A stretch of DNA of 64,000 nt from Pedobacter polaris (GCF_005116505.1 NZ_SWBR01000002.1:620314-684313); one strand, 5' to 3'. Counted from the stretch's first letter, positions 53,032 to 61,443 are shown. Notes: generated by a model not told the origin, from the letters alone. Numbers and translations: made by a program.

Positions 53032-54087
53032 ATGATTTTAGAACACGATAAAAAAGCGAAGAAAAGCACAAAAATTATATTAGCCATTCTCTTAATTCTT
53101 TTAATTATAGGGGGAACTTATGGATTTAACATTTATAAAACTTACTTAGCAGCAAACATTATTGGAAACCAAAAGTATATTTATGTGAATACTGGTATGA
53201 CCTATGATGGATTTTTACATAATTTATTAGAAAAAGGTATCTTAAAAAATCCGGATGCGTTTAAGGAAGCAGCTGAAAAGATGGGATTGCCTAAAAGTTT
53301 AAAACCTGGTCGTTATGCTGTAAAGGAAGGAATGAATAACCGTACTTTAATCAACAAATTAAAGGCCGGCAATCAGGATGCAGTAAAACTGAAATTTCAA
53401 AATATAAGAAAGAAAGAAAACTTTGCCGCTTATCTTGCTAAAAACATGGAAGCAGATTCATTGGCATTTATTAATGTTTTAGATTCTGCCGCATTGGTAG
53501 AGAAGTATGGTTTCAATACCGAAAACATTTATACCATGTTTATTCCAAACACTTACGAGATGTATTGGAATAGTAGCCCAACAGACTTTTTTGAGAAAAT
53601 ACAAAAGGAATATGCTAAATTTTGGACAGCCGAACGCAAGAAAAAAGCAGCAGCATTAAACCTTACACCTATCCAAGTTTCCATTTTAGCATCAATAGTA
53701 GATTCTGAAGCGCTTTACGACAAAGAAATGCCAACCATCGCAGGTTTATATTTAAATCGCTTAAATCGTGGCATTTTATTACAGGCAGACCCAACAGTAA
53801 TTTTCGCTAATGACGATTTTACTATTAAAAGGGTACTTAATTCGCATTTGGCTTTAGATTCTAAGTACAATACTTATAAATACGCTGGTTTGCCTCCTGG
53901 ACCAATCATGATGCCTAGTATAAATGCCATTGACGCTGTTTTAAATAGAGAGCAAAATAACTTTATTTACATGTGTGCAAAAGAAGATTTTTCTGGCTAT
54001 CATGCCTTTGCAGAAACCAGAGAACAGCATGAAATTAATGCAAATAAATATAGGGCTGCAATGAACAAACGTAACATTTATAAATAA
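53032..54087 (+). CDS. mltG: Endolytic transglycosylase MltG
   Basis: 351 aa. A short cytoplasmic N-terminus, one membrane helix (about 14-35), then the YceG domain: a LysM-like part (YVNTGMTYDGFLHNLLEKGIL, LKPGRYAVKEGM) and the catalytic part with ILASIVDSEALYDKEMPTIAGLYLNRL, catalytic Glu226, and LQADPTVIFA. MltG cuts nascent glycan strands and sets their length. It is 10 nt after the PASTA gene; its stop overlaps the ATG of the next gene (TAATG). Confidence 0.94.
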   Translation: MILEHDKKAKKSTKIILAILLILLIIGGTYGFNIYKTYLAANIIGNQKYIYVNTGMTYDGFLHNLLEKGILKNPDAFKEAAEKMGLPKSLKPGRYAVKEGMNNRTLINKLKAGNQDAVKLKFQNIRKKENFAAYLAKNMEADSLAFINVLDSAALVEKYGFNTENIYTMFIPNTYEMYWNSSPTDFFEKIQKEYAKFWTAERKKKAAALNLTPIQVSILASIVDSEALYDKEMPTIAGLYLNRLNRGILLQADPTVIFANDDFTIKRVLNSHLALDSKYNTYKYAGLPPGPIMMPSINAIDAVLNREQNNFIYMCAKEDFSGYHAFAETREQHEINANKYRAAMNKRNIYK

Positions 54088-54497
54088 TGTTTGTATACGA
54101 AAGCAAAGTAAAGGTTAGGTATGTAGAAACTGATCAAATGGGTGTTGTACACCACAGTAACTATGCACAATATTACGAGCTTGCAAGAACAGAATGTTTT
54201 GAAGCATGCTCTGGGATGACCTATGAAACTATGGAAAGCGAAGGTGTCATGTTGCCTATATTAGAATTACAATCAAAATTTTATAAGCCAGCTTTATACA
54301 ATCAGGTATTAACCATAAAATCTATAGTAAAAGATCTACCAACTGTTAGATTAACTGTAGATTACGAGATATACAATGAAACACAGGAATTGATTAATAC
54401 GGGTAAAACGGTTTTGGTTTTTGTAAACAAGCAAACAAGACGGCCATGCCAACCACCAGAAAACTTCATGCAACAAGTTCGTCAATACTTTAAATAA
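54087..54497 (+). CDS. YbgC/FadM-type acyl-CoA thioesterase
   Basis: 136 aa hotdog protein: VRYVETDQMGVVHHSNYAQYYELARTE contains the Asp and His of the YbgC active site, and KFYKPALYNQVLTIKS is the family strand. In many bacteria YbgC lies in the tol-pal cluster, but here it is within the mltG unit. Its start overlaps the mltG stop, and the YihY gene starts on the next base after its stop, so translation is coupled along the operon. Confidence 0.88.
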   Translation: MFVYESKVKVRYVETDQMGVVHHSNYAQYYELARTECFEACSGMTYETMESEGVMLPILELQSKFYKPALYNQVLTIKSIVKDLPTVRLTVDYEIYNETQELINTGKTVLVFVNKQTRRPCQPPENFMQQVRQYFK

Positions 54498-55487
54498 ATG
54501 GATTGGGTTCATAAACAACTGTTAAAAATTGGATTATACAGATTGTTCATTTCATGGACAAAAGTTTGTGTACTGCCAGGTTTTAGCCCACTACCACTTT
54601 ATACAGTAGCAACTTTCTTCTTTAAAGAGATTGGAAAAGAAGCTCTGGTAAACAAAGCCTCTTCATTATCTTATAATTTCATGTTGGCTATCTTTCCTGC
54701 CATCATTTTCTTGTTCACCTTAATTCCATATATACCGAAAAGCATAGGCTTTCAAGATACCTTAATGTCTTTATTGGCTTTGGTACTGCCAAATAACGCC
54801 TATTTAGCATTTGAAACAACCATTATTGAAATTGTTAACATTCAAAATGGCAGTTTACTATCTGTGGGTTTCTTGCTATCACTATTTTTTGCTACAAATG
54901 GTGTGCATAAATTGATGGTTGCTTTTAATAAATCATCGCTTATTGTAGAAACCAGAACTTGGTTTAAGCAAAGGATGGTTGCTGTAGTTTTAACAGTAAT
55001 TATTGCCTTATCTGTTATAGTTTGCATTGTAGCGATGGCAATTGGTGAGATTTTATTAAAATATTTGCAAAAAGAGTTACACTATAAAGGTGGCATTACA
55101 CTTTTTACTATTCAGTTTACTCAGTGGACATTGTTAGGTGTCTTGTACTTCATAACAGTTTCTATTTTATACCGCTACGGACCAGCCCATGCCAAAAAGT
55201 GGAAGTTTTTCAGTGCAGGTTCTTGGTTTGCCACTATCCTTGCTTTTTTAACCATGTGGGGATTTTCATTTTATATTAATCATTTTGGCTCTTACAATAA
55301 AATTTATGGTTCAATTGGAACCTTGATTGTAGTGATGATTTGGCTATACTTAAATTCTTTAATTTTATTGATCGGTTTTGAGTTAAATGCGAGTGTAGAT
55401 TTATCAAAAAGAAGTGTTAAAATTATACGTCCAAACTTCAATCTCTTCAAAAAACCACTTCCAGTAGAAGATAAATTGGAAAAATAA
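54498..55487 (+). CDS. YihY/BrkB family inner-membrane protein
   Basis: 329 aa with about six membrane helices. VNKASSLSYNFMLAIFPAIIFLFTLIPYIP is the family N-terminus, and YGSIGTLIVVMIWLYLNSLILLIGFELNA the C-terminal signature. Once thought to be RNase BN, the family is now seen as envelope proteins of unknown function. It is the last gene of the PASTA-mltG-thioesterase unit and starts immediately after the previous stop. Confidence 0.9.
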   Translation: MDWVHKQLLKIGLYRLFISWTKVCVLPGFSPLPLYTVATFFFKEIGKEALVNKASSLSYNFMLAIFPAIIFLFTLIPYIPKSIGFQDTLMSLLALVLPNNAYLAFETTIIEIVNIQNGSLLSVGFLLSLFFATNGVHKLMVAFNKSSLIVETRTWFKQRMVAVVLTVIIALSVIVCIVAMAIGEILLKYLQKELHYKGGITLFTIQFTQWTLLGVLYFITVSILYRYGPAHAKKWKFFSAGSWFATILAFLTMWGFSFYINHFGSYNKIYGSIGTLIVVMIWLYLNSLILLIGFELNASVDLSKRSVKIIRPNFNLFKKPLPVEDKLEK

Positions 55488-55549
55488 GAAATTTTTATTG
55501 CTCTGTTATAGGCATTTAGCCAGTTTCTTCAAAAAAAAGCTATTCATAG

Positions 55550-55580
55550 TTTGCAGATTTAAAGAGGATTTGTACTTTTG
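55550..55580 (+). promoter_or_regulatory. Promoter of tRNA-Ser
   Basis: TTTG (55550-55553), 19 nt, TACTTTTG (55573-55580). The -7 box ends 4 nt before the mature tRNA, so there is almost no 5' leader. Confidence 0.75.
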
Positions 55581-55584
55581 CGGC

Positions 55585-55671
55585 GGAGAGTTGGCAGAGT
55601 GGTCGATTGCGGCAGTCTTGAAAACTGTTGACTTGTCAAAGGGTCCGCGGGTTCGAATCCCCCACTCTCCG
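55585..55671 (+). tRNA. tRNA-Ser (anticodon UGA)
   Basis: 87 nt. Acceptor arms GGAGAGT / ACTCTCC, G discriminator at 55671, anticodon loop CTTGAAA giving UGA, a long variable arm (TTGACTTGTCAA) typical of class II serine tRNAs, and T-arm GCGGGTTCGAATCCCCC. No encoded CCA. Its 3' end is duplicated 1.66 kb downstream as the far border of an insertion. Confidence 0.96.
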
Positions 55672-55681
55672 CACAATTAAA
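55664..55681 (+). repeat. attL-like direct repeat
   Basis: Exact 18-bp repeat covering the last 7 acceptor-stem bases, the discriminator and 10 downstream bases. Confidence 0.75.
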
Positions 55682-55712
55682 GCCTTTAGTAAACTACTAG
55701 AGGCTTTTTTAT
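55681..55712 (+). terminator. Terminator after tRNA-Ser
   Basis: AGCCT-TAGT / ACTA-AGGCT interrupted stem followed by TTTTTTATTTTT. Confidence 0.75.
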
Positions 55713-55974
55713 TTTTATAGTTTAGTCAACAAGTTTTCATCAATAAATCAATTTGGTTGATATTGATTGGATTTTGGATATGAGTTAATATTTGTCATTG
55801 TGATCGTTTAGATTATTTAGGTTATATATAAAATGATTTAAAAAATTGGGAAATATGGTAATGGGTACAAATACTTTTAAATAATGTCTTGTTAATTTGA
55901 TTTCAAAATAATAGATTGCATTGTAAACCAAATCTCACATAAAGTAGGAAAATATAATATGTCATTAATTATTG

Positions 55975-55982
55975 TACCTTTG
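55975..55982 (+). promoter_or_regulatory. -7 promoter box of the three-gene cassette
   Basis: TACCTTTG, an exact TAnnTTTG match, 38 nt before the ATG at 56020. It rules out the in-frame TTG at 55972 as a start and makes the ATG at 55993 unlikely, because a transcript would have almost no leader. Confidence 0.6.
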
Positions 55983-56019
55983 CACCTTCAAAATGAGATT
56001 AAAAAACTATATAATCTTA

Positions 56020-56442
56020 ATGTCTAATTGGCTCTCCAAATCCATTAATTCTTTCGCCATTGCAAACAATGCTGGACTCAGTGTGTTTAATGATAACCGC
56101 GTCCATTGCTTTTACTATGGATGTGTACAATTATTGAAACATGTAGTCCTAAATAATTTCAATGGTATGGATGTTGAGCAGGTTGAAAATGAATGTAACC
56201 CTAAAAAGAAGCCAGAAAATAAGGGTACTCATCAATACCTTAAACTGAAAATAAAAGAAGATTTAAATAATAGATCTGAAAGGTTAGTTAGTGTTGATTT
56301 TAACTCAAAATTATTGGCATTACAAAATCTGAGAACCAAAGCTGATTACGGCATTGACAATATTTCACAACTGGAAATTGAAAATGCAAAACAGTACTCA
56401 GATTTAATTAATAATACATTAAATAAATTTTATAAAATCTAA
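56020..56442 (+). CDS. HEPN/UPF0332-like protein
   Basis: 140 aa from the ATG at 56020. The pattern follows the HEPN (UPF0332) helical fold: NNRVHCFYYGCVQLLKHVV (about 25-43, the AYYA-like helix), GTHQYLKLKI around His71 (the THxG position), and LQNLRTKADYGID with Arg105 and Asp109-Tyr110, the RxxADY signature, then a final helix EIENAKQYSDLINNTL. HEPN proteins are often RNase toxins or partners of small nucleotidyltransferases. The strict RxxxxxH nuclease motif is not evident, so catalysis is uncertain. 2 nt before the next gene. Confidence 0.65.
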   Translation: MSNWLSKSINSFAIANNAGLSVFNDNRVHCFYYGCVQLLKHVVLNNFNGMDVEQVENECNPKKKPENKGTHQYLKLKIKEDLNNRSERLVSVDFNSKLLALQNLRTKADYGIDNISQLEIENAKQYSDLINNTLNKFYKI

Positions 56443-56444
56443 AG

Positions 56445-56810
56445 ATGACTATCAAAGATTTTTTATTAGAGCAAGCTAATGCAGTTGTAACCAAATTCGA
56501 CGATATTAGAATTAGGTTGTCATACAACGAGCTTTCAGATATACATTTTATGGAGATTCATCCGGAATCAGCATATAATGATGAAATTAAGTTGTTTTTA
56601 TCATATGTGATGGATGATTTTTATAACATCTTTCCTGAAGATTCCTTATCTTTTGTTACTGAATGTGATTTAATAGATTCTTCTTCTACTGATGAATGGG
56701 TTACAGGAGAAAATTTCCAAATGGATTGGAACTTATGGTTTGAAAATACAGCTTCCGAGTTTATTGTCGAGCCTGTTTATGCAGATGATTCATATTTTAT
56801 AGCCGCATAA
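56445..56810 (+). CDS. Acidic protein of unknown function (candidate antitoxin)
   Basis: 121 aa, strongly acidic. The N-terminal half has SDIHFMEIHPESAYNDEIKLFLSYVMDDFYNIFPEDSLSF, suggesting an alpha-beta domain, and the end is unusually aromatic and hydrophobic (WNLWFENTASEFIVEPVY, SYFIAA). No family is recognised. In SecB-dependent toxin-antitoxin-chaperone systems the antitoxin carries an exposed hydrophobic C-terminal segment that the chaperone binds; the C-terminus here would suit that. It sits 2 nt after the HEPN-like gene and its stop overlaps the SecB-like start (TAATG). Confidence 0.5.
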   Translation: MTIKDFLLEQANAVVTKFDDIRIRLSYNELSDIHFMEIHPESAYNDEIKLFLSYVMDDFYNIFPEDSLSFVTECDLIDSSSTDEWVTGENFQMDWNLWFENTASEFIVEPVYADDSYFIAA

Positions 56811-57274
56811 TGACTAAAATAGCAGAACTACATGGATCTCCATTTGCTTTAAACCAATTTCACATTGACGAATTTAGCATTAAAAGAAATCCTGTAAAAC
56901 CAGGGAAACCAATATTTACATTCAATCCTTCCGGGTTGATTGATTACGACACTAGTGGATATGTTTTAACTATTGATTTTGAAGTTAAAGACGCTAATGA
57001 TGCGTTTACAATTAAATGTAATTGTATTGGATATTTTAAATTTAAAGTTGAAGAGGGGAAAAGTGCAGATCTTAAAAGTTTTTTTTATCTAAATGCCCCA
57101 GCTATAATATTTCCTTATATAAGATCATATATTGCTTCTGTAACAGCATTATCTGGGCTAGAAGCTGTGAATCTTCCTCTGATAAATTTTCCAAAATCGA
57201 TAGCTGAAAACTTAATGCAGAACACAAAAACTAGAGAGCCAAATAACTCCGATGTAACAACTAGCCAAGCATGA
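56810..57274 (+). CDS. SecB-like chaperone
   Basis: 154 aa. The C-terminal half has the SecB pattern NAPAIIFPYIRSYIASVTALSGL (residues 95-117, compare APALLFPYARE in SecB) followed by LPLINF (122-127, compare PPLLL-P-F). The N-terminal half is beta-rich with alternating strands (YVLTIDFEVKDANDAFTIKCNCIGYFKF) as in SecB-like chaperones. Bacteroidota mostly lack classical SecB; isolated SecB-like proteins typically serve toxin-antitoxin-chaperone cassettes. The start overlaps the previous stop, so the three genes form one operon. The tail KTREPNNSDVTTSQA is disordered. Confidence 0.72.
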   Translation: MTKIAELHGSPFALNQFHIDEFSIKRNPVKPGKPIFTFNPSGLIDYDTSGYVLTIDFEVKDANDAFTIKCNCIGYFKFKVEEGKSADLKSFFYLNAPAIIFPYIRSYIASVTALSGLEAVNLPLINFPKSIAENLMQNTKTREPNNSDVTTSQA

Positions 57275-57325
57275 TAACATTTATGTTGTTTTTGGTATTT
57301 TCATAAGAATACGTAGAGCAATCTA

Positions 57326-57343
57326 ACTCTCCGCACAATTAAA
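57326..57343 (+). repeat. attR-like direct repeat
   Basis: Second exact copy of the 18-bp tRNA-Ser 3' sequence; preceding bases (AATCTA) do not match the tRNA, so it is not a second tRNA gene. Confidence 0.75.
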
Positions 57344-57378
57344 TGCTATTAGTCGAAAGATTAATAGCATTTTTGTTT
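57341..57378 (+). terminator. Terminator at element right border
   Basis: AAATGCTATTA / TAATAGCATTT, perfect 11-bp stem, 10-nt loop, then TTGTTT. It may be the original tRNA terminator, moved away by the insertion. Confidence 0.8.
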
Positions 57379-57425
57379 AATATATAAACTCAATTTCGCA
57401 TTTTTATTTCTAATAACAGGTTCAA

Positions 57426-57734
57426 ATGATCTACGCGAATAAAAAAGTAACAGGTAAAGTTAATTTAGCACAACAAACTGCTAAAATTATCGCCAACGTA
57501 CTAGAGTTAGAAAGCAAAAACCTAATTAGATTAGAAGCAGATACTATTTTCTTGTATCCACAGCTATGGAAAGATAGAATTTCAGCTATTAATTGGATCA
57601 ATTGCCTCCATCATTACTACTGCTTAAAAAAACAATTAAAAAGTAGTCAACCGCTTTATTTTAAAAACATTGAAACTGAAGAATTAATTGGGAATATGGT
57701 AAATAAAAAACCTAAAGTTTTAATCTTTAATTGA
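57426..57734 (+). CDS. Protein of unknown function, 102 aa
   Basis: 102 aa, cytoplasmic, mixed charge. Contains INWINCLHHYYCLKKQL with clustered His/Tyr/Trp and Cys, and a Lys-rich end. No recognised family or motif. It lies outside the element, between its right border and the DUF1624 gene 37 nt downstream, so it may be in one transcript with that gene. It could be a small regulator; nothing in the sequence says so. Confidence 0.5.
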   Translation: MIYANKKVTGKVNLAQQTAKIIANVLELESKNLIRLEADTIFLYPQLWKDRISAINWINCLHHYYCLKKQLKSSQPLYFKNIETEELIGNMVNKKPKVLIFN

Positions 57735-57771
57735 TTATTGTAATTTTAAGTTAAATCAACCAAGCGCTCTC

Positions 57772-58959
57772 ATGACAACTGACAAAAAACGCATCCTCTC
57801 TATAGATATTTTGAGGGGATTAGTGATGGTAATTATGGCCTTAGACCATACCCGTGATTTTTTTCATAACAATGGAAACATGATGAGCGACCCAATGAAT
57901 CCAGAAACAACAAATCTGTTTTTGTATTTCACAAGGTTGATTACCCATTTCTGTGCCCCTACTTTTGTTTTCTTATCTGGCATTTCTGCTTACCTATCAG
58001 CTAAAAATAAGGAACCAAAACAAGCCAGTAATTTTTTAATAAAGCGTGGTTTATGGCTGTTATTTGTAGAAATCGTATTAATTACATTTGGTTTAACTTT
58101 TAACCCATTCTATAATTTTATTGTATTACAGGTAATTTGGGCAATTGGCTGGAGCATGATTTTATTAGGGATATTGAGTAGAATTTCTCATCGGTTGGTT
58201 TTAATAGTCGGCTTAATCTTATTTTTTGGTCATAACTTATTAAACTACCTACAACTTCCTGCACCTGATACGCTTAGCGGAGGCTTGTTAGCTGCATTAT
58301 TCACCACAAGAGGTACATTTATCCCACTAGGAACCAACCATTTAATTGGGCTATTTTATGCAATTTTACCATGGACAGGCGCCATGTTATTAGGCTTTTC
58401 CATTGGTAACTGGTACAATTCAAATTTCGATGCCAACAAAAGAAAACGCTTACTATTTTACAGTGGATTAAGCCTCCTTTTATCTTTCCTTATTTTACGT
58501 TATTTTAGTTTGTATGGTAACCCAGATCCAAGAACAGCACATACAGATCAACTAAAAACCATTTTCGATTTCTTTAATGTGAGCAAGTATCCGCCATCAT
58601 TGCAATATTTCGGAATGACTTTAGGCCCTGCATTAATGCTCTTATCCGGTATAGAAAACGTTAAAAATTGGTTTAGTAGGATAATGATGGTGTACGGAAA
58701 TGTGCCATTCTTTTATTATGTATTACACTTTTATGTAATTCATATTGCACTTGTGGTATTCTTTTTTGCAAGTGGGTATGGCGTAGACCAGATTAGCACA
58801 CCACAATCACCATTCTTGTTCCGTCCTAATGATTTTGGATATACCCTACCAATAGTGTACGTAATTTGGCTTGGAGTTGTAGCAATCCTTTATATACCTT
58901 GTATTTGGTTTCAGAAATATAAAGCTACGCATAGACAATGGTGGCTTAGGTATTTGTAA
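57772..58959 (+). CDS. DUF1624 membrane protein (heparan-alpha-glucosaminide N-acetyltransferase-like)
   Basis: 395 aa, about ten membrane helices. The N-terminus RILSIDILRGLVMVIMALDHTRDFF, with His26 in ALDHTRD, is the catalytic signature of the DUF1624/HGSNAT acyltransferases, which move an acetyl group across the membrane to sugars. NHLIGLFYAILPWTGAMLLGFSIG is a typical later helix pair. It ends exactly where the GntR regulator gene ends on the opposite strand. It is probably involved in surface sugar modification. Confidence 0.85.
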   Translation: MTTDKKRILSIDILRGLVMVIMALDHTRDFFHNNGNMMSDPMNPETTNLFLYFTRLITHFCAPTFVFLSGISAYLSAKNKEPKQASNFLIKRGLWLLFVEIVLITFGLTFNPFYNFIVLQVIWAIGWSMILLGILSRISHRLVLIVGLILFFGHNLLNYLQLPAPDTLSGGLLAALFTTRGTFIPLGTNHLIGLFYAILPWTGAMLLGFSIGNWYNSNFDANKRKRLLFYSGLSLLLSFLILRYFSLYGNPDPRTAHTDQLKTIFDFFNVSKYPPSLQYFGMTLGPALMLLSGIENVKNWFSRIMMVYGNVPFFYYVLHFYVIHIALVVFFFASGYGVDQISTPQSPFLFRPNDFGYTLPIVYVIWLGVVAILYIPCIWFQKYKATHRQWWLRYL

Positions 58960-59991
58960 CTATAAAGAGTTTCGAAGGGTTAGATAGAACGGAATTTCTA
59001 TTTTTTCTGTTTTATTTTCGAGGATCAGTTCAGCTGCTTTACTGCCTAATTGTATGAAATCTGTCGAAATGGTAGTGATACCGTCTAAAATAATCCGTTT
59101 TAATGGGGTTTCGTTATAAGAGATTACACCAACATCTTTACCTATCTTTAATTTTAAAGCAATTAAACGTTCAATTAAAATCACTAGATCATCTTCCATT
59201 AAGTTGATATAAACTTCGCCAACATTAATTTCTTCATCTTTAATATTATGAATCACTTTGTGATTAAATGCATATTGCTGACAGAATCTATAAAAACCTG
59301 TTAATATTTCTTGGGGGAAATAGCTGTTCTTAGGAAAGATAATTTTTATCGTATCATAATTAGCTAATTTAGCTAAAGCTTGCTCTAGGGCGCTGTAAAT
59401 ATCTTGTGCGAAGTTTTCATAGGCTGCAGCATAATCTCCAATAATACCCGGCAAAAGCTTATCTACGATAATTAATTTTTCTTTCGGAATGGTATTGATG
59501 ATATCATGTGCATTTTCTCCCCCCTCGTTAAAATGAGGAATAATTACAAAATGAGAATAATCATTGCTTTTGCTAATTAGCATTTTTTTAAACAGCGCAA
59601 AATCATTGTTGTAAATATAAAAATCTACCATCGCTTGTTCACCAATTGATTTGATGAACGAATCGTATATAATTTTTTTGTGCGTACTTAACTTATTGAA
59701 CAATAAGCAAATTTTAAGTTTACGAGCAAAATCTACATTTACAATGAAAAAACCTTTTCCAGGTACAGATTCTACAATCCCTAGCTTACGCAGGTGTCGA
59801 TATCCTTTTTCTGCAGTATCCCTTGAGATTTCGAGTTTAAAACTTAACTCATTAATTGAAGGCAAAAGACTGTTTTTCTTCAGCTTACCACTAGAAATAG
59901 CCGATAATATAGCATTTGTTAATTGCTTATATTTTGGTGTGGAAGAATATTCATCTACAAGAATATGTGCTATAAGGTCTTCTGGTTTCAA
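58960..59991 (-). CDS. GntR-family regulator with sugar-binding-like domain
   Basis: 343 aa. Winged helix-turn-helix at about 15-85 (YKQLTNAILSAISSGKLKKNSLLPSINELSFKLEISRDTAEKGYRHLRKLGIVESVPGKGFFI positions, only key parts quoted) followed by a LacI-like periplasmic-binding-type domain (about 95-343, NKLSTHKKIIYDSF, GVISYNETPLK, IQLGSKAAELIL). This is the form used for sugar regulation in Bacteroidota. It lies directly behind rhaB-rhaI and is likely the rhamnose regulator. A TACCTTCG box, one base off consensus, lies at 60014-60021 on the minus strand. Confidence 0.88.
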   Translation of the reverse strand: MKPEDLIAHILVDEYSSTPKYKQLTNAILSAISSGKLKKNSLLPSINELSFKLEISRDTAEKGYRHLRKLGIVESVPGKGFFIVNVDFARKLKICLLFNKLSTHKKIIYDSFIKSIGEQAMVDFYIYNNDFALFKKMLISKSNDYSHFVIIPHFNEGGENAHDIINTIPKEKLIIVDKLLPGIIGDYAAAYENFAQDIYSALEQALAKLANYDTIKIIFPKNSYFPQEILTGFYRFCQQYAFNHKVIHNIKDEEINVGEVYINLMEDDLVILIERLIALKLKIGKDVGVISYNETPLKRIILDGITTISTDFIQLGSKAAELILENKTEKIEIPFYLTLRNSL

Positions 59992-60054
59992 AACGATATC
60001 ATTAAGGCTCTTTCGAAGGTAACAATAATTAACTAGTGTATAACCAATATTTTG

Positions 60055-61434
60055 CTAAACTGTACGCTGAATAGATGAATAATATTTAAGCTCAATAATA
60101 TCTGTTGGAATTGGGTTTTTATTCCATGCTTCATTGATAGCTAATGCTGTACCAATGGCTGTTGCCTGTGAAACTGAAGATGCATACACTTCGATATGAG
60201 GAATTGAAATAGCTAACAGATGCATATAGATTGCATTTTTTCCAAATCCACCATCCACAAAAATTCTGGTAACCCCAGGATTTAAAATTAATTTTAATGA
60301 ATAAATTTGTTGTTTTACTAGGTCATAGATCAGTTGATGATAGGCTTCTTCTGCAGTTCTAAATAAGTTTAAATCTCTTTCGGAAAATGCAGATACAGTT
60401 GAAAATTTAAGTTGTGGTTCTTGATTTTCTGGCACTTTAGCTGCCAATTTTAAAAACAAACCAGGGTTAAACTTTAAATGTTTAAAGAGATAAGCTGCTC
60501 TATCAAAATGATCTGCAATACGTTTTAGCTGTTGCTCATGCTCATAACCTGCAAAAATACGTGATGCCTTTACTGCTTTTCCTTTAAAATGCATGTAACA
60601 AAGGCAATCTTGCTTTAACTCTTCTGCTGTTAGCGGTTGTTGATTAAAAGGGTTTAAGCTGATGCACCACGTTCCTGTTGACAGTAACACAAAAGGAGTT
60701 GAGAAATTTGCCAGATATGGTATAAGCGCAGCTGAGCTATCATGTAAGCCAACTCCTACTTTATAGCTAATCCCCTCATAATTGGTTTCTAAACTAGAAT
60801 CTGCCGGTGTAAATTCTCCCAGCTTTTCTGCTAAGCCTTCTTCTATCACCCATCTATGGTATTGATTTTTGGTAAAATCCCACAAATGAGTATGGCAACC
60901 AATACTTGTAATATCTGCAAGTGCCTTTCCGGTAATTAAATAACTTAGGTACTGAGGTAGATGTAAGGCATATTTTACCTTTTCAAAAACTTCAGGTTTT
61001 TCTTTTTTAAGTCGATATAACTGCAAACCTGAATTTAAGCTTCCTAAAATCGGAGAAGCTGTTTCTTGGGCAATTTTTTCTTCACCCCCATATTTCGCAT
61101 AAAATGCTGCGCTTAACTCTTCAGGGTAAGCTTTTAAATAATTGTAAAGCGGTGTTAACGGTTTTCCTTTTTCATCAAGATAAACAAAGCTTGCACCATA
61201 GGTAGAAAAATTGATGGCTTTGATATCAAATTCTTGCATTTTCTGAACTTGATGTAAAGAATCATGAACAGAAGAAATTAGACTTTCTAAATTTTCGCAA
61301 GGTTCTCCATCTTCATCTAACGTTTCTACAAAACGGGCAGAACGTTCGTACACAATATGATACTCTTCATCTATAAGGAATAACTTTTTATTCGTTTTCC
61401 CAACATCAAATATGGCAATTACAGGTTTAGGCAT
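60055..61434 (-). CDS. rhaB: FGGY carbohydrate kinase, probable rhamnulokinase
   Basis: 459 aa, FGGY fold. FDVGKTNKKLFLID is the N-terminal phosphate-1 loop, INFSTYGASFVYLD, GVGLHDSSAALIPYL with the catalytic Asp, LLSTGTWCISLNPF and VDGGFGKNAIYMHLL the ATP-binding end. It phosphorylates a ketose; between rhaI and the regulator, rhamnulose is the likely substrate. L-fuculose kinase is the main alternative. 9 nt downstream of rhaI, single transcript. Confidence 0.85.
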   Translation of the reverse strand: MPKPVIAIFDVGKTNKKLFLIDEEYHIVYERSARFVETLDEDGEPCENLESLISSVHDSLHQVQKMQEFDIKAINFSTYGASFVYLDEKGKPLTPLYNYLKAYPEELSAAFYAKYGGEEKIAQETASPILGSLNSGLQLYRLKKEKPEVFEKVKYALHLPQYLSYLITGKALADITSIGCHTHLWDFTKNQYHRWVIEEGLAEKLGEFTPADSSLETNYEGISYKVGVGLHDSSAALIPYLANFSTPFVLLSTGTWCISLNPFNQQPLTAEELKQDCLCYMHFKGKAVKASRIFAGYEHEQQLKRIADHFDRAAYLFKHLKFNPGLFLKLAAKVPENQEPQLKFSTVSAFSERDLNLFRTAEEAYHQLIYDLVKQQIYSLKLILNPGVTRIFVDGGFGKNAIYMHLLAISIPHIEVYASSVSQATAIGTALAINEAWNKNPIPTDIIELKYYSSIQRTV

Positions 61435-61443
61435 TTTATTAAA

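Larger units (their letters stand above)
55664..57343 (+). mobile_element. tRNA-Ser-associated integrated mini-element
   Basis: The tRNA 3' end plus downstream bases (ACTCTCCGCACAATTAAA, 55664-55681) recurs exactly at 57326-57343, 1662 bp away. Both copies run into separate terminator hairpins. Between them lie three same-strand genes (HEPN-like, unknown acidic, SecB-like) and no integrase or structural phage gene. This is the layout of a small element inserted at a tRNA 3' end that has lost, or never had, its own recombinase. The 337-nt stretch before the first gene holds a terminator, a promoter box and AT-rich sequence only. Confidence 0.75.

Noticed and set aside
55664-57343. A prophage
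   Set aside because: Only 1.66 kb, no integrase, capsid, tail or lysis gene.
57300-57345. A second tRNA-Ser gene
   Set aside because: Only the last acceptor-stem bases match; no D-arm, anticodon or T-arm precede them. Read as an att-like repeat.
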